From Oscillospiraceae bacterium (GTDB lineage Bacteria > Bacillota > Clostridia > Oscillospirales > Oscillospiraceae): 64,000 nt of DNA. The notes below the pieces were generated by a model. It ran no database searches. It worked only from the letters and a program-made list of their open reading frames with translations, and was not told the origin of the DNA. The DNA is taken from the NCBI GenBank assembly GCA_017516065.1, contig JAFWDQ010000021.1, forward strand, positions 62,001 through 126,000, read 5' to 3'. The position numbers and the translations under genes were made by a program. Below, piece after piece: positions 48,987 to 56,814 of the stretch. The first letter of the stretch is position 1; each line of letters starts with the position of its first letter.

Positions 48987-49934
48987 GTGAAACATCATAC
49001 CAGACCGCTTCTCTGCACCGCCGTCCTTCTGCTGACGGCGGTGCTTCTGCTGCCCCGGACCGCGGCTCTCTCTCCCGGCGGGGAGAACAGCGCGCCCATT
49101 GCGGAACGTCTGGCTCTCACCACCTACCGGGACGTGCCCGTGGAGGGGCGCCTCTCCGCCGTGGATCCCGAGGGCGACGCCGTGACCTTCCGGCTCCTGG
49201 ACCGGCCGGTCCGGGGCGCGGTGGAAATCGCCGAGAACGGCGTGTTCCGATACACTCCCTATGAGCGCAAGGCGGGGCGGGACCGGTTCACCTATGTGGC
49301 GGAGGACGGCGCCGGAAACGTCTCAAAGCCGGTGGAGGTTTCGGTGCAGATCGAGAAGGCCAAAACCGACGTGCGCTACGCGGATCTTAAGGGCTCCGCC
49401 ACGGAGCGGGCCGCCCTGAAGCTGGCGGAGGAGGGCGTCCTCATCGGCCAGCAGATCGGCCAGACCTGGTACTTTGAACCGGAGAGTCCCGTCTCCCGCA
49501 GCGCCTTTCTGGCCATGGCCATGACCGCCGCCGGGACGGACAGACTTTCCTCCGTCACCGCCTCCGGCTTCGCCGACGACGACAGCATCCCCGCCTGGGC
49601 CGCCGGTTACGTGGCCACCGCCCGGGCAAACGGCGTGATCCGCGGCACCGAGACGCCGGAGGGCACCGCACTCTTCCGGCCCAACGACCCCTGTACCCGG
49701 GCCGAGGCCGCCGTGATCATCAATAATCTCCTCCGGATTGCCGACGTGTCCTCCGTCTCCGTGTCCGAAAGCGTTCCCGTCTGGGCCAGACAGGCCGCGG
49801 TGAACCTCACCGCCTGCGGTCTGCTCCGGACCGACGAATCCGGTGCGCTGCGTCTGGAGGCCCCCATTACCAGAGGCGAGGCGGCGGCGCTGCTCTGCGC
49901 CGCCATGGAACTGCTGGAGGCCCGATCCGCGTAA
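48987..49934 (+). CDS. Secreted SLH-domain protein with cadherin-like repeat
   Basis: 315 residues. A signal peptide (HTRPLLCTAVLLLTAVLLLP, cleaved near ALS) is followed by one Ig/cadherin-like tandem domain (VPVEGRLSAVDPEGDAVTFR to DRFTYVAEDGAGN, about residues 45-125) and about three SLH repeats (FADDDSIPAWAAGYVATARA and FRPNDPCTRAEAAVIINNLL are clear). The GTG start has AAGGAGGA six bases upstream. A structural wall or S-layer-associated role is inferred. Confidence 0.85.
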   Translation: MKHHTRPLLCTAVLLLTAVLLLPRTAALSPGGENSAPIAERLALTTYRDVPVEGRLSAVDPEGDAVTFRLLDRPVRGAVEIAENGVFRYTPYERKAGRDRFTYVAEDGAGNVSKPVEVSVQIEKAKTDVRYADLKGSATERAALKLAEEGVLIGQQIGQTWYFEPESPVSRSAFLAMAMTAAGTDRLSSVTASGFADDDSIPAWAAGYVATARANGVIRGTETPEGTALFRPNDPCTRAEAAVIINNLLRIADVSSVSVSESVPVWARQAAVNLTACGLLRTDESGALRLEAPITRGEAAALLCAAMELLEARSA

Positions 49935-50018
49935 TCCGATCTCCCCCTTCCTGTGTTTGTGATAATTGCAACAAAGCAGGCCGGATTTGTAACTATTTGT
50001 TCCAATCGGCGCCGGAAC

Positions 50019-50064
50019 GCCCGATTTTTGCAGGATTGTTTCTTGTATCCTGCAAAAATCGGGC
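50019..50064 (+). terminator. 18-bp perfect inverted repeat, probable terminator of the SLH gene
   Basis: GCCCGATTTTTGCAGGAT is mirrored by ATCCTGCAAAAATCGGGC across a ten-base loop, followed by ACCTTTTATG. The weak T tract leaves a regulatory role open. Confidence 0.6.
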
Positions 50065-50212
50065 ACCTTTTATGACAAAAACTGAATTCTGTTCAGGTTT
50101 CGTCCCGTTTCCATCCGTTTTTTTGCAATTTCCGGCCCTTATTCTGCTCGTTTTCTTCGGTTTCAACCAGTTTTTACCCCTTTATCCCCTCACTTTTTTG
50201 TCCTTTTCGCTC

Positions 50213-50241
50213 TTGACAAACAAACTGCAATATGGCACAAT
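50213..50241 (+). promoter_or_regulatory. Promoter for the SLC13-type transporter
   Basis: TTGACA, 17 bases, CACAAT. Confidence 0.65.
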
Positions 50242-50340
50242 TATTGCGTTATTCAATGTCTGTTCATAAACGCGCGGGGAATTTGCCTGCTCCGCGGAGG
50301 GGATGAACAGGATAAGAGTTGTGTGAGGTGTTAAAAAAAC

Positions 50341-51714
50341 GTGAAAAAGAGACTCATCGGTTTGATCCTGGCCGTCCTGCTGATCGTCGTCTTCTCCGTG
50401 ATTGCGCCGTTCGAGGGTCTGGATCACGCAGGCATGATCTCCATCGGTATCTTCCTGGGTGCGATCGTCTGCTTCGTTACCAACGTGTTCCCGATGGCTA
50501 TCACATGTCTGGTCCTTATGGTCATCACCCCGTGGTTCGGGATCGGCTCTCTGACCCAGGTCTGGGCTGATTTCGGCGGTACATCCTTCTTCTTCGTCAT
50601 GTTCACCTTCGGCCTGATGGCGGCCATGTCCGTCACCACGCTGCCCCAGCGTGTCGCCGCAGGATTGACAAAGATCTCCAAGGGTAAAGGCAAGCCCCTG
50701 GTCTTCGGCTTCATGATCGTCGCTGCCGTTCTGTCCGGCTTCATGTCCAACTTCGGCACGCTGATCATGTTCTGCACCCTGATCACTGCCTTCCTGACGG
50801 CTACCGGCCGTAAGCCCGGCGAATCCGGCATCGGTCGTTCCCTGATGCTGGGCCTGCCCCTGACCTGCTGCGCCGGCGGTCTGATCGCTCCCTCCGGCAC
50901 CCCGGGCAACCTGATTGCGCAGTCCTTCTTTGATACCATGCTGGGCGAGACCGTCTCCTTCGGCAGCTGGTTCATCTCCTACTTCCCCCTGGTCATTGTC
51001 TGCGTCATCATCATCAGCCTGATCATGTGCATCATCTTCAAGCCTGAGAATCTGCCCCAGGATAAGATGCAGAGCGTTATCGACGACGTGAAGGCCCTGG
51101 GTCCCATGACCTGGAAGGAAAAGGCCATCATCATCATCTATGTGCTCACCATCGTCTGCTGGTTCATGAGCACCTGGTTCCCCGTACTGAACACCACGGT
51201 CATCGCCGCTATCGCCCTGGGCATCATGTTCCTGCCCGGCCTGGACCTGGTCACCTGGAAGGACGTTGCCCGCGAGTCCGACTGGAACCTGCTGTTCGTC
51301 GTCGGCGCCGTGGCCGTCACCATGGGCTGCGTCAACACCACCGGCGCTATGGACTGGGTCGTCGACAAGGCTTTCGCCAACGTCGCCAACTGGAGCACCT
51401 TCATGATCTTCTTCATCTTCAATATCGTGATCATGATCCTCCGTACCTGCATCCCCACCGCTCCGTCCACCCCGGCTATCTTTACCCCGATCCTGATCTC
51501 GGTGGCCGGCGTCGCCGGCGTCAGCCCCATCGCTCTGGGTATGATCCCCGTTATCTGGGCTTCCTTCCCGATGCTGCTGATCTACACCGAGCCCATCTAT
51601 CTGTACACCTTCGCTTATGGTTACTACAAGCCCTTCGATCTGGACAAGTTCGGCCCGGCACTCTCCATCGTGATGTGTATCGTGCTGTCGTTCCTGCTCC
51701 CGACGATGTTCTAA
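50341..51714 (+). CDS. SLC13/DASS-type anion permease
   Basis: 457 residues with about eleven hydrophobic segments. The two inverted halves of the divalent anion:Na+ symporter fold are suggested by LIAPSGTPGNLIAQS and by LRTCIPTAPSTPAIFTP, at the positions of the two Ser-Asn-Thr-type motifs, though neither matches SNT exactly. Possible substrates are C4-dicarboxylates, citrate or other carboxylates; none can be chosen. A GTG start at 50341 fits the MKKRLIGLILAVLLIVV opening; the ribosome site (GAGGTG) is about eleven bases away. Converges on the LysR gene. Confidence 0.82.
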   Translation: MKKRLIGLILAVLLIVVFSVIAPFEGLDHAGMISIGIFLGAIVCFVTNVFPMAITCLVLMVITPWFGIGSLTQVWADFGGTSFFFVMFTFGLMAAMSVTTLPQRVAAGLTKISKGKGKPLVFGFMIVAAVLSGFMSNFGTLIMFCTLITAFLTATGRKPGESGIGRSLMLGLPLTCCAGGLIAPSGTPGNLIAQSFFDTMLGETVSFGSWFISYFPLVIVCVIIISLIMCIIFKPENLPQDKMQSVIDDVKALGPMTWKEKAIIIIYVLTIVCWFMSTWFPVLNTTVIAAIALGIMFLPGLDLVTWKDVARESDWNLLFVVGAVAVTMGCVNTTGAMDWVVDKAFANVANWSTFMIFFIFNIVIMILRTCIPTAPSTPAIFTPILISVAGVAGVSPIALGMIPVIWASFPMLLIYTEPIYLYTFAYGYYKPFDLDKFGPALSIVMCIVLSFLLPTMF

Positions 51715-51731
51715 GTTTCCATACAAACATC

Positions 51732-51768
51732 AAACCGCCTCCGGCAATCTGCCGGAGGCGGTTTTTTC
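51732..51768. terminator. Terminator between the SLC13-type transporter and LysR genes
   Basis: AAACCGCCTCCGGCA pairs with TGCCGGAGGCGGTTT across a three-base loop, followed by TTT. Confidence 0.9.
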
Positions 51769-51796
51769 TGCTTCAGGTCCGAGGGGGCTCTCTTCT

Positions 51797-52696
51797 TTAC
51801 GCTCCCCGGAAGGCCGCCAGGAGCTTCTCCAGATACCGGAAAGCCAGCTCGTTCTTCTCGTCCGTATGGCACACCCAGACCAGCTGTTCCCGGATGGGCG
51901 TGGGATACTGGCGCAGATTGCCGCTGCGCATGATGCGGCAGATGGAGGTGGTCAGCACGACACCCTGGCCCATGTCCGCCTCGGTGAAGGCCGTGTCCCG
52001 GTCCGGCACGATGATGAGCCGGGAGGGCCGCAGACCCACCTCGCCGCACTGGCGCTCCGCCCGCTGGCGGGTGTCCTCCTCGCTCTCCCCGTCAAAGCGT
52101 TCCAGGATCAGCGGTTCGCCGCAGAAATCCTCCACACCCCGGGGGCGGCCTGCTGTGGGATAGTCCGGCGACGCCAGCAGCACCACCGGCACGTCGATGA
52201 GCGGGGTCACCTCGATCCCCCTGCCCCGGGGCGCGCTGTGGTCATACATGACGGCCACCTGTACCTCCCGGCGCAGGAACGCCGTCCTGAGCACATTGGG
52301 GTTCTGTCTGACGCTGCGGATCTCAAACTCCGGCACCTCCTGCCGCAGAGCGCGCCGGGCTGCGGCAAAGGCAGGACCCAGGTCGATCCAGTTCTGAGAA
52401 CCCATGACCAGCACCGGCGCCGCGCAGGAGTCGCTGTAGGCCGCGCGCTGCTCCTCCAGCAGCTTCTGATACCGCGCAGATACGTCCTGGAAAAACGCCC
52501 GGAAGGCCTCTCCCTCCGTCGTCAGCGCCACATGGCTCCGGGAGCGGATAAACAGCGGGAAGCCCAGCCGCTCCTCCATGCGGGCGATATGCTGGCTGAC
52601 GGACTGCTGGGACATATACAGCTGCTTTGCCGTCTTGGTGAAGTTCAGTGTCTCCGCCACGGAGAGAAAGCAGCGGATATTGTTTTCATTGAGCAT
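51797..52696 (-). CDS. LysR-family transcriptional regulator
   Basis: 299 residues. N-terminal winged HTH (IRCFLSVAETLNFTKTAKQL, then YMSQQSVSQHIARMEERLG) and a two-lobed effector-binding domain. GAGGAGG lies upstream of the ATG. LysR proteins often control a divergent neighbour, but here the upstream DNA faces a terminator and the closest transporter is convergent, so its target is unclear; the SLC13-type transporter is only a guess. Confidence 0.92.
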   Translation of the reverse strand: MLNENNIRCFLSVAETLNFTKTAKQLYMSQQSVSQHIARMEERLGFPLFIRSRSHVALTTEGEAFRAFFQDVSARYQKLLEEQRAAYSDSCAAPVLVMGSQNWIDLGPAFAAARRALRQEVPEFEIRSVRQNPNVLRTAFLRREVQVAVMYDHSAPRGRGIEVTPLIDVPVVLLASPDYPTAGRPRGVEDFCGEPLILERFDGESEEDTRQRAERQCGEVGLRPSRLIIVPDRDTAFTEADMGQGVVLTTSICRIMRSGNLRQYPTPIREQLVWVCHTDEKNELAFRYLEKLLAAFRGA

Positions 52697-52750
52697 CTTC
52701 TGACCTCCTCACAATGTGATCTGCGGTCTGTCACAAGGTTTTATTGTTAT

Positions 52751-52778
52751 ATTATACCGTTTTTTCATGGGATTACAA
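52751..52778 (-). promoter_or_regulatory. Promoter for the LysR gene
   Basis: On the minus strand TTGTAA, 16 bases, TATAAT, about 55 bases before the start. Confidence 0.65.
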
Positions 52779-52790
52779 GGGAAAAAACGC

Positions 52791-52832
52791 AAAAAAGGCC
52801 GGCATGCACAGCTGTGCATGCCGGCCTTTTTT
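52791..52832 (-). terminator. Perfectly symmetric 42-bp terminator
   Basis: AAAAAAGGCCGGCATGCACA is followed at once by its reverse complement. It terminates the HPr-uvrC-rsmD-coaD transcript about 120 bases after the last gene, just before the LysR promoter. Confidence 0.85.
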
Positions 52833-52950
52833 CTGCCGGTTCAGGAAGGGGACCTCACAAAACACGACACGTCGCACTTACAGGGACGGGAAACAGCGCC
52901 TCCCTCCCCTTCCGGGACACGGCGGCGCTGGGTCCTGTATGATTGATTTG

Positions 52951-53439
52951 TTACCGGTTGGGATTGGAGGTCCTCACATTGGTGTTGGCCACGGAACGGA
53001 ACTGGGTATGCGCCTCCCGCAGGGCCTCATAGGTCTTGGCCACCGTTGCCTCGGTCTGGGCCAGCATGTCCTCACAATACTTGTTGGTAGCGCTCTGGAT
53101 CTCCTTGGCCTTGTTGCGGGCCGTCAGCAGCATCTGCTCGCCCTGCTCCCGGGCCATGGCCAGAGTGTTCTCCTGGGAAGTCAGATACTTGGCCTCTTCC
53201 TCGGCCTTCTGCTTGATGACGTCCGCTTCCTTCCGGGCGCTGGAAATGAACTCATTGCGCGCCTCAAGAAGCTTCTTCGCCTCGCTGACCTCGGAGGGGA
53301 GCTGAGTCCGGATCTCTTCGATCATGTCCAGCATCTGATCCCGCTCTACCATACATTTTCCTGCCGCCAGGGGTACGCTCTTTGCCTCATCCACCATTGA
53401 GTACAGCATGTCAAGAAGTTCAGTGATCCCACTCGCCAT
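52951..53439 (-). CDS. Coiled-coil protein linked to coaD, function unknown
   Basis: 162 residues, almost wholly helical with long charged heptads (SSARKEADVIKQKAEEEAKY, then LTSQENTLAMAREQGEQML). No membrane segment or signal. It resembles the ATP synthase b-subunit-like or DivIVA-like proteins found next to coaD in Clostridia, often annotated simply as ATPase, although no P-loop is present. Its 5' end overlaps the 3' end of coaD by 20 bases, so expression is tied to coaD. A cell-division or scaffolding role is a guess. Confidence 0.75.
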   Translation of the reverse strand: MASGITELLDMLYSMVDEAKSVPLAAGKCMVERDQMLDMIEEIRTQLPSEVSEAKKLLEARNEFISSARKEADVIKQKAEEEAKYLTSQENTLAMAREQGEQMLLTARNKAKEIQSATNKYCEDMLAQTEATVAKTYEALREAHTQFRSVANTNVRTSNPNR

Positions 53440-53929
53440 GACGTTCCCTTCCTCTCTCTGTTTTTTCCATCACATCATTCACGATCTCATCCGGCACCCA
53501 GCCGGTGAGATTGACTCCATAGTTTGCCAGCTCCCGCACAGCCGTGGAGCTGATATGCAGGTACTGCTCCTCCGCCGGCAGGAACAGCGTCTCCGTCCCG
53601 GGATTGAGACTGCGGTTGATCCAGGCCATCTGCTGCTCTGAGGAGAAATCGGCCACAGACCGAAGGCCCTTGATGATCACCGCGGCGCCCTTCTCCCGGC
53701 AATAGTCCGAGAGCAGGCCCGAGCAGGCCTCCACCTCCACGTTGGGGATGTCCTTCAGCACCCGGCGCAGCAGCTCTACCCGCTCCTCGGGGCTGAACAT
53801 ATAGTGTTTTTCGCTGTTGCGCATGGCGCAGACCAGCACCCGGTCAAACAGGCCGGCGGCCCGCCGGATCACACTGACGTGGCCCAGCGTCACCGGGTCG
53901 AAACTTCCGGGGTAAACGGCAATCCTCAT
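53420..53929 (-). CDS. coaD: Phosphopantetheine adenylyltransferase
   Basis: 169 residues, standard length. Adenylates 4'-phosphopantetheine in coenzyme A synthesis. Nucleotidyltransferase motif YPGSFDPVTLGHVSVIRRA near the start, KGLRSVADFSSE in the middle and the ISSTAVRELA phosphate-binding motif near the C-terminus. GGAG lies eight bases before the ATG at 53929. Confidence 0.96.
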   Translation of the reverse strand: MRIAVYPGSFDPVTLGHVSVIRRAAGLFDRVLVCAMRNSEKHYMFSPEERVELLRRVLKDIPNVEVEACSGLLSDYCREKGAAVIIKGLRSVADFSSEQQMAWINRSLNPGTETLFLPAEEQYLHISSTAVRELANYGVNLTGWVPDEIVNDVMEKTERGRERHGEWDH

Positions 53930-53967
53930 AGTAAATGCTCCGGCGCGGCGGTCCCGCGCCACTCCTG

Positions 53968-54519
53968 TCACAGATCCGGCTCGCGCCGGTAGGTCGTCAG
54001 CTTGATTTTGCCGTAGCGGTACTCCTTCCCCTTCCGATAGGGAGGCTGTACCTCAGGCAGGATATCCTCGCGCCTGCTTTCACACATAATTATACCATGT
54101 TCGGAAAGGATGTCAAACCTTGTTGCGCATTCCAGCGAAATTTTCAGTAATCCGCTGTCATACGGGGGGTCCAGAAACAGGATGTGGTACTTTTCACGCA
54201 CTGTTTCCAGGAAACTTACGGCGTCCGCCTGGACCACACGGGCCCGATCCTGGAAGCCGCACAGGGTCAGATTCTCCCGGATCAGCTTCACCGCGTCGCT
54301 GCGGTGGTCCACCAGCACGGCCGAGGCCGCACCTCTGGAGAGCGCCTCGATGGCCAGCTGGCCCGTGCCGGCATACAGGTCCAGCACCCGGCGGCCCTCC
54401 AGTTCGAACTGGATGATATTGAACAGGGATTCCTTGACCATATCCGTCGTGGGACGGGTCTCAAGACCGGAGAGTTCCTTAAGCTTTCGGCCTCTGGCCG
54501 TGCCGCTGATGACACGCAT
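53968..54519 (-). CDS. rsmD: 16S rRNA (guanine966-N2)-methyltransferase
   Basis: 183 residues. SAM-binding motif VLDLYAGTGQLAIEALSRGA and the catalytic DPPYDSGL are diagnostic of RsmD. RPTTDMVKESLFNII is the family N-terminal signature. An ATG at 54519 with AAGGAG eight bases upstream is chosen over a GTG three codons earlier. The common rsmD-coaD pairing supports the call. Confidence 0.95.
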   Translation of the reverse strand: MRVISGTARGRKLKELSGLETRPTTDMVKESLFNIIQFELEGRRVLDLYAGTGQLAIEALSRGAASAVLVDHRSDAVKLIRENLTLCGFQDRARVVQADAVSFLETVREKYHILFLDPPYDSGLLKISLECATRFDILSEHGIIMCESRREDILPEVQPPYRKGKEYRYGKIKLTTYRREPDL

Positions 54520-54536
54520 GGCAGGCACTCCTTCCT

Positions 54537-56342
54537 CTACTTGTGAAACGCGGTGTAAACGTTCTCCGCCACATTGGCCGGGACCGCCTTCGCCAGCTCC
54601 TCCCGTCCGGCGGCCTTGATGGCTTTCACGCTGCCGAAGGCCTTCAGCAGCGCCGCCTTGCGGGCCGGACCCACACCGGGGATGCCGTCCAGGGCGGACT
54701 TTTTCATCTGCTTCGACTGCCGCTCCCTGTGATAGGTGATCGCGAAGCGGTGGGTCTCCTCCTGGATGCGGCCGATGAGGGCGAACAGCGCAGGGCTGCC
54801 GGTGAGCCCGATCTCACGGCCTGCCGCCGTCACCAGGGCCCGGGTGCGGTGCCGGTCGTCCTTGACCATGCCGTACACGGGCACAAAGATCTGCATCTGC
54901 TGTAAAATCTGCAGAACGGCGGCGGTCTGGCCCTGGCCGCCGTCAATGAGGAACAGGTCCGGCTTGTTGCCGAAGGATGCGTCCTCCCAGCGGCGGAGCC
55001 GCCGGGTCAGGACCTCCTTCATTGCCCCGTAGTCGTCGCCGCCCTCCGCCGTCTTGATCTGATACCGGCGGTAGGCGCTGCGCCGGGGCCTGGCGTTTTC
55101 AAAGACAGTCATGGAGGCAACCGGGTCCTGACCGGCGGTATGGGAAATGTCGAAGGCCTCGATACGGACCGGGGGGCGCTCCATATCCAGCAGCTTCTGC
55201 AGAGAGAAAAGCAGGGCGCTGGTCTTCTCCTCCCGGGTGGCCGCCCGCTCCGCCTCTTCCTCGGCGTTGCGGCCCGCCAGCACCACATAGGCACGGCGGT
55301 TCCCGCGGACACCGGAGGCCAGGCGCACCGGATGTCCGGCCTGCTCCGAGAGGAACTGGGCCACAAGGTCCATGCTGTCGATAGCTCTGGGCAGCAGGAT
55401 CTCCCTGGGAATGGACTCCCGCTCCCCGTAAAACTGGCGCACGGCGGCAGAGAGCAGGTCCTCCTCCTCTCCGGGACGGAAAAGACGGATCTCACGGCCC
55501 GCCAGTTCGCCGTCCCGGTAGTGGAGCACGGCCAGACAGCATCGGGGCTCCCCTTCAAAGTAACCTACGGCATCCAGATCGCTGCCGCCGAAGGCCACCA
55601 CATTCTGCTGGCGTCTGCTCAGCGTCTCCACCGCCCGAAGACGGTCCCGGAGCTCGGCGGCCCGCTCAAAGCGCAAATCCTCCGCCGCCGCCTCCATCTC
55701 CTGCCGGAGATTGGCGGTGACCTCGTCGTGTCTGCCCTCCAACAGCAGGACCGCATGGTCCACAGCGGCCCGATACCGCTCCGGCTCCCCGGGGGGCAGA
55801 CAGTAGCCGTCGCACAGGCCCATGTGATAGTTCAGACAGGGACGCTCCCGGCCGATCTCACGGGGAAAGCGCCGGGAACAGGTGGGCAGCTTCAGGGCGG
55901 CGCATACGGCGTCGATGACGGCCCTGGTCTCCGTCCGGCCGCCGAAAGGCCCGAAATACCGGGCTCCGTCGTCCGCCGGGACCCGGACCATGGAAAAGCG
56001 GGGGTATTCCTCCTGCACGGACAGGCGGAGATAGGGGTATCCCTTATCGTCCTTGAGCAGGATATTATAGCGGGGCATGTGGCGCTTGATCTGGGCGTTT
56101 TCCAGCACCAGCGCCTCAAACTCTGTGCGCACGGCGATGACGTCAAAATCATCCACCTTTGATACCATGCGCCGGGTCTTTTCGGAATGGCCGCTGCCGC
56201 TGCGGAAATACTGGCTGACCCGGTTTTTCAGGCTCTTGGCCTTTCCGACATAGATCACCGTCCCGGTCTCGTCCTTCATCAGATAGACGCCGGGCTGCAT
56301 CGGCAGTCGGTTTGCCTTTTCCCGCAGGGCATCTGTGTTCAC
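54537..56342 (-). CDS. uvrC: Excinuclease ABC subunit C
   Basis: 601 residues. GIY-YIG nuclease domain (GVYLMKDETGTVIYVGKAKS), UVR motif, RNase H-like second nuclease (EAFDISHTAGQDPVASM) and C-terminal helix-hairpin-helix (LDGIPGVGPARKAALLKAFG). It makes both incisions after UvrAB load at damage. GTG start with GGAGG six bases upstream. It is separate from the uvrB/uvrA locus here. Confidence 0.97.
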   Translation of the reverse strand: MNTDALREKANRLPMQPGVYLMKDETGTVIYVGKAKSLKNRVSQYFRSGSGHSEKTRRMVSKVDDFDVIAVRTEFEALVLENAQIKRHMPRYNILLKDDKGYPYLRLSVQEEYPRFSMVRVPADDGARYFGPFGGRTETRAVIDAVCAALKLPTCSRRFPREIGRERPCLNYHMGLCDGYCLPPGEPERYRAAVDHAVLLLEGRHDEVTANLRQEMEAAAEDLRFERAAELRDRLRAVETLSRRQQNVVAFGGSDLDAVGYFEGEPRCCLAVLHYRDGELAGREIRLFRPGEEEDLLSAAVRQFYGERESIPREILLPRAIDSMDLVAQFLSEQAGHPVRLASGVRGNRRAYVVLAGRNAEEEAERAATREEKTSALLFSLQKLLDMERPPVRIEAFDISHTAGQDPVASMTVFENARPRRSAYRRYQIKTAEGGDDYGAMKEVLTRRLRRWEDASFGNKPDLFLIDGGQGQTAAVLQILQQMQIFVPVYGMVKDDRHRTRALVTAAGREIGLTGSPALFALIGRIQEETHRFAITYHRERQSKQMKKSALDGIPGVGPARKAALLKAFGSVKAIKAAGREELAKAVPANVAENVYTAFHK

Positions 56343-56362
56343 GTCGTTCCTCCCGATATTAC

Positions 56363-56388
56363 GACAGCGCCGTAATCACGGCGCTGTC
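56363..56388 (-). terminator. Hairpin between HPr and uvrC genes
   Basis: GACAGCGCCGT pairs perfectly with ACGGCGCTGTC across a four-base loop, followed by only short T runs on the minus strand. Partial termination is likely. Confidence 0.55.
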
Positions 56389-56411
56389 ATGTCCAAATTC
56401 ATACGATAGAA

Positions 56412-56678
56412 TCAGCCCTCAAAGTTTTCCGTGGCGACCATCTCCGCCAGGACCTCCACCGCTTCCTTCTCATCCGGACCGTCGGCCAGAATCGTGATGT
56501 TCATCCCGTTCTGGATACCCAGAGAGAGAAGCCCCAGAAGGCTTTTCGCATTGATGCGGCGCTCATCGCGCTCGACCCACACGCTGCTTTTATACTCGTT
56601 TGCCTTTTGAATAAAGAAAGTAGCCGGTCTCGCATGGAGACCTACTGTACTCTTGACTGCAACTTCTTTCTGAATCAT
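56412..56678 (-). CDS. HPr-family phosphocarrier protein
   Basis: 88 residues. Phosphoryl carrier of the PEP:sugar phosphotransferase system. GLHARPA carries the His15 phosphorylation site and NAKSLLGLLSLGI holds the regulatory Ser46 position, so it has both the PTS site and the HPr-kinase site of Gram-positive HPr rather than the His15 loss of Crh. AGGAGG precedes the ATG at 56678. Enzyme I and HPr kinase are not in the window. It has its own promoter and a hairpin before uvrC. Confidence 0.93.
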   Translation of the reverse strand: MIQKEVAVKSTVGLHARPATFFIQKANEYKSSVWVERDERRINAKSLLGLLSLGIQNGMNITILADGPDEKEAVEVLAEMVATENFEG

Positions 56679-56753
56679 AGCAAATGATCCTCCTCTATAC
56701 ATATGCGAAACGACATTCCGGATAGATGCTTTTCGCCTAATCCCTCTTTAAAG

Positions 56754-56782
56754 AGTATAACAAAGACACAGACCATCGTCAA
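56754..56782 (-). promoter_or_regulatory. Promoter for the HPr gene
   Basis: On the minus strand TTGACG, 17 bases, TATACT. It separates the HPr-uvrC unit from mutS2. No cre site of consensus form is seen. Confidence 0.8.
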
Positions 56783-56814
56783 TTAGTATTTTCAAACAAG
56801 ACTGCGGCGCCGTT

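Larger units (their letters stand above)
49935..50340. other. Intergenic region before the SLC13-type transporter
   Basis: About 400 bases, AT-richer than average. It contains the 18-bp inverted repeat (50019-50064), T-rich DNA with no supported gene, the transporter promoter (50213-50241) and a ~95-base leader. Confidence 0.7.

Noticed and set aside
56412..56678. Crh (regulatory HPr paralogue)
   Set aside because: The His15 site GLHARPA is intact; Crh lacks this histidine.
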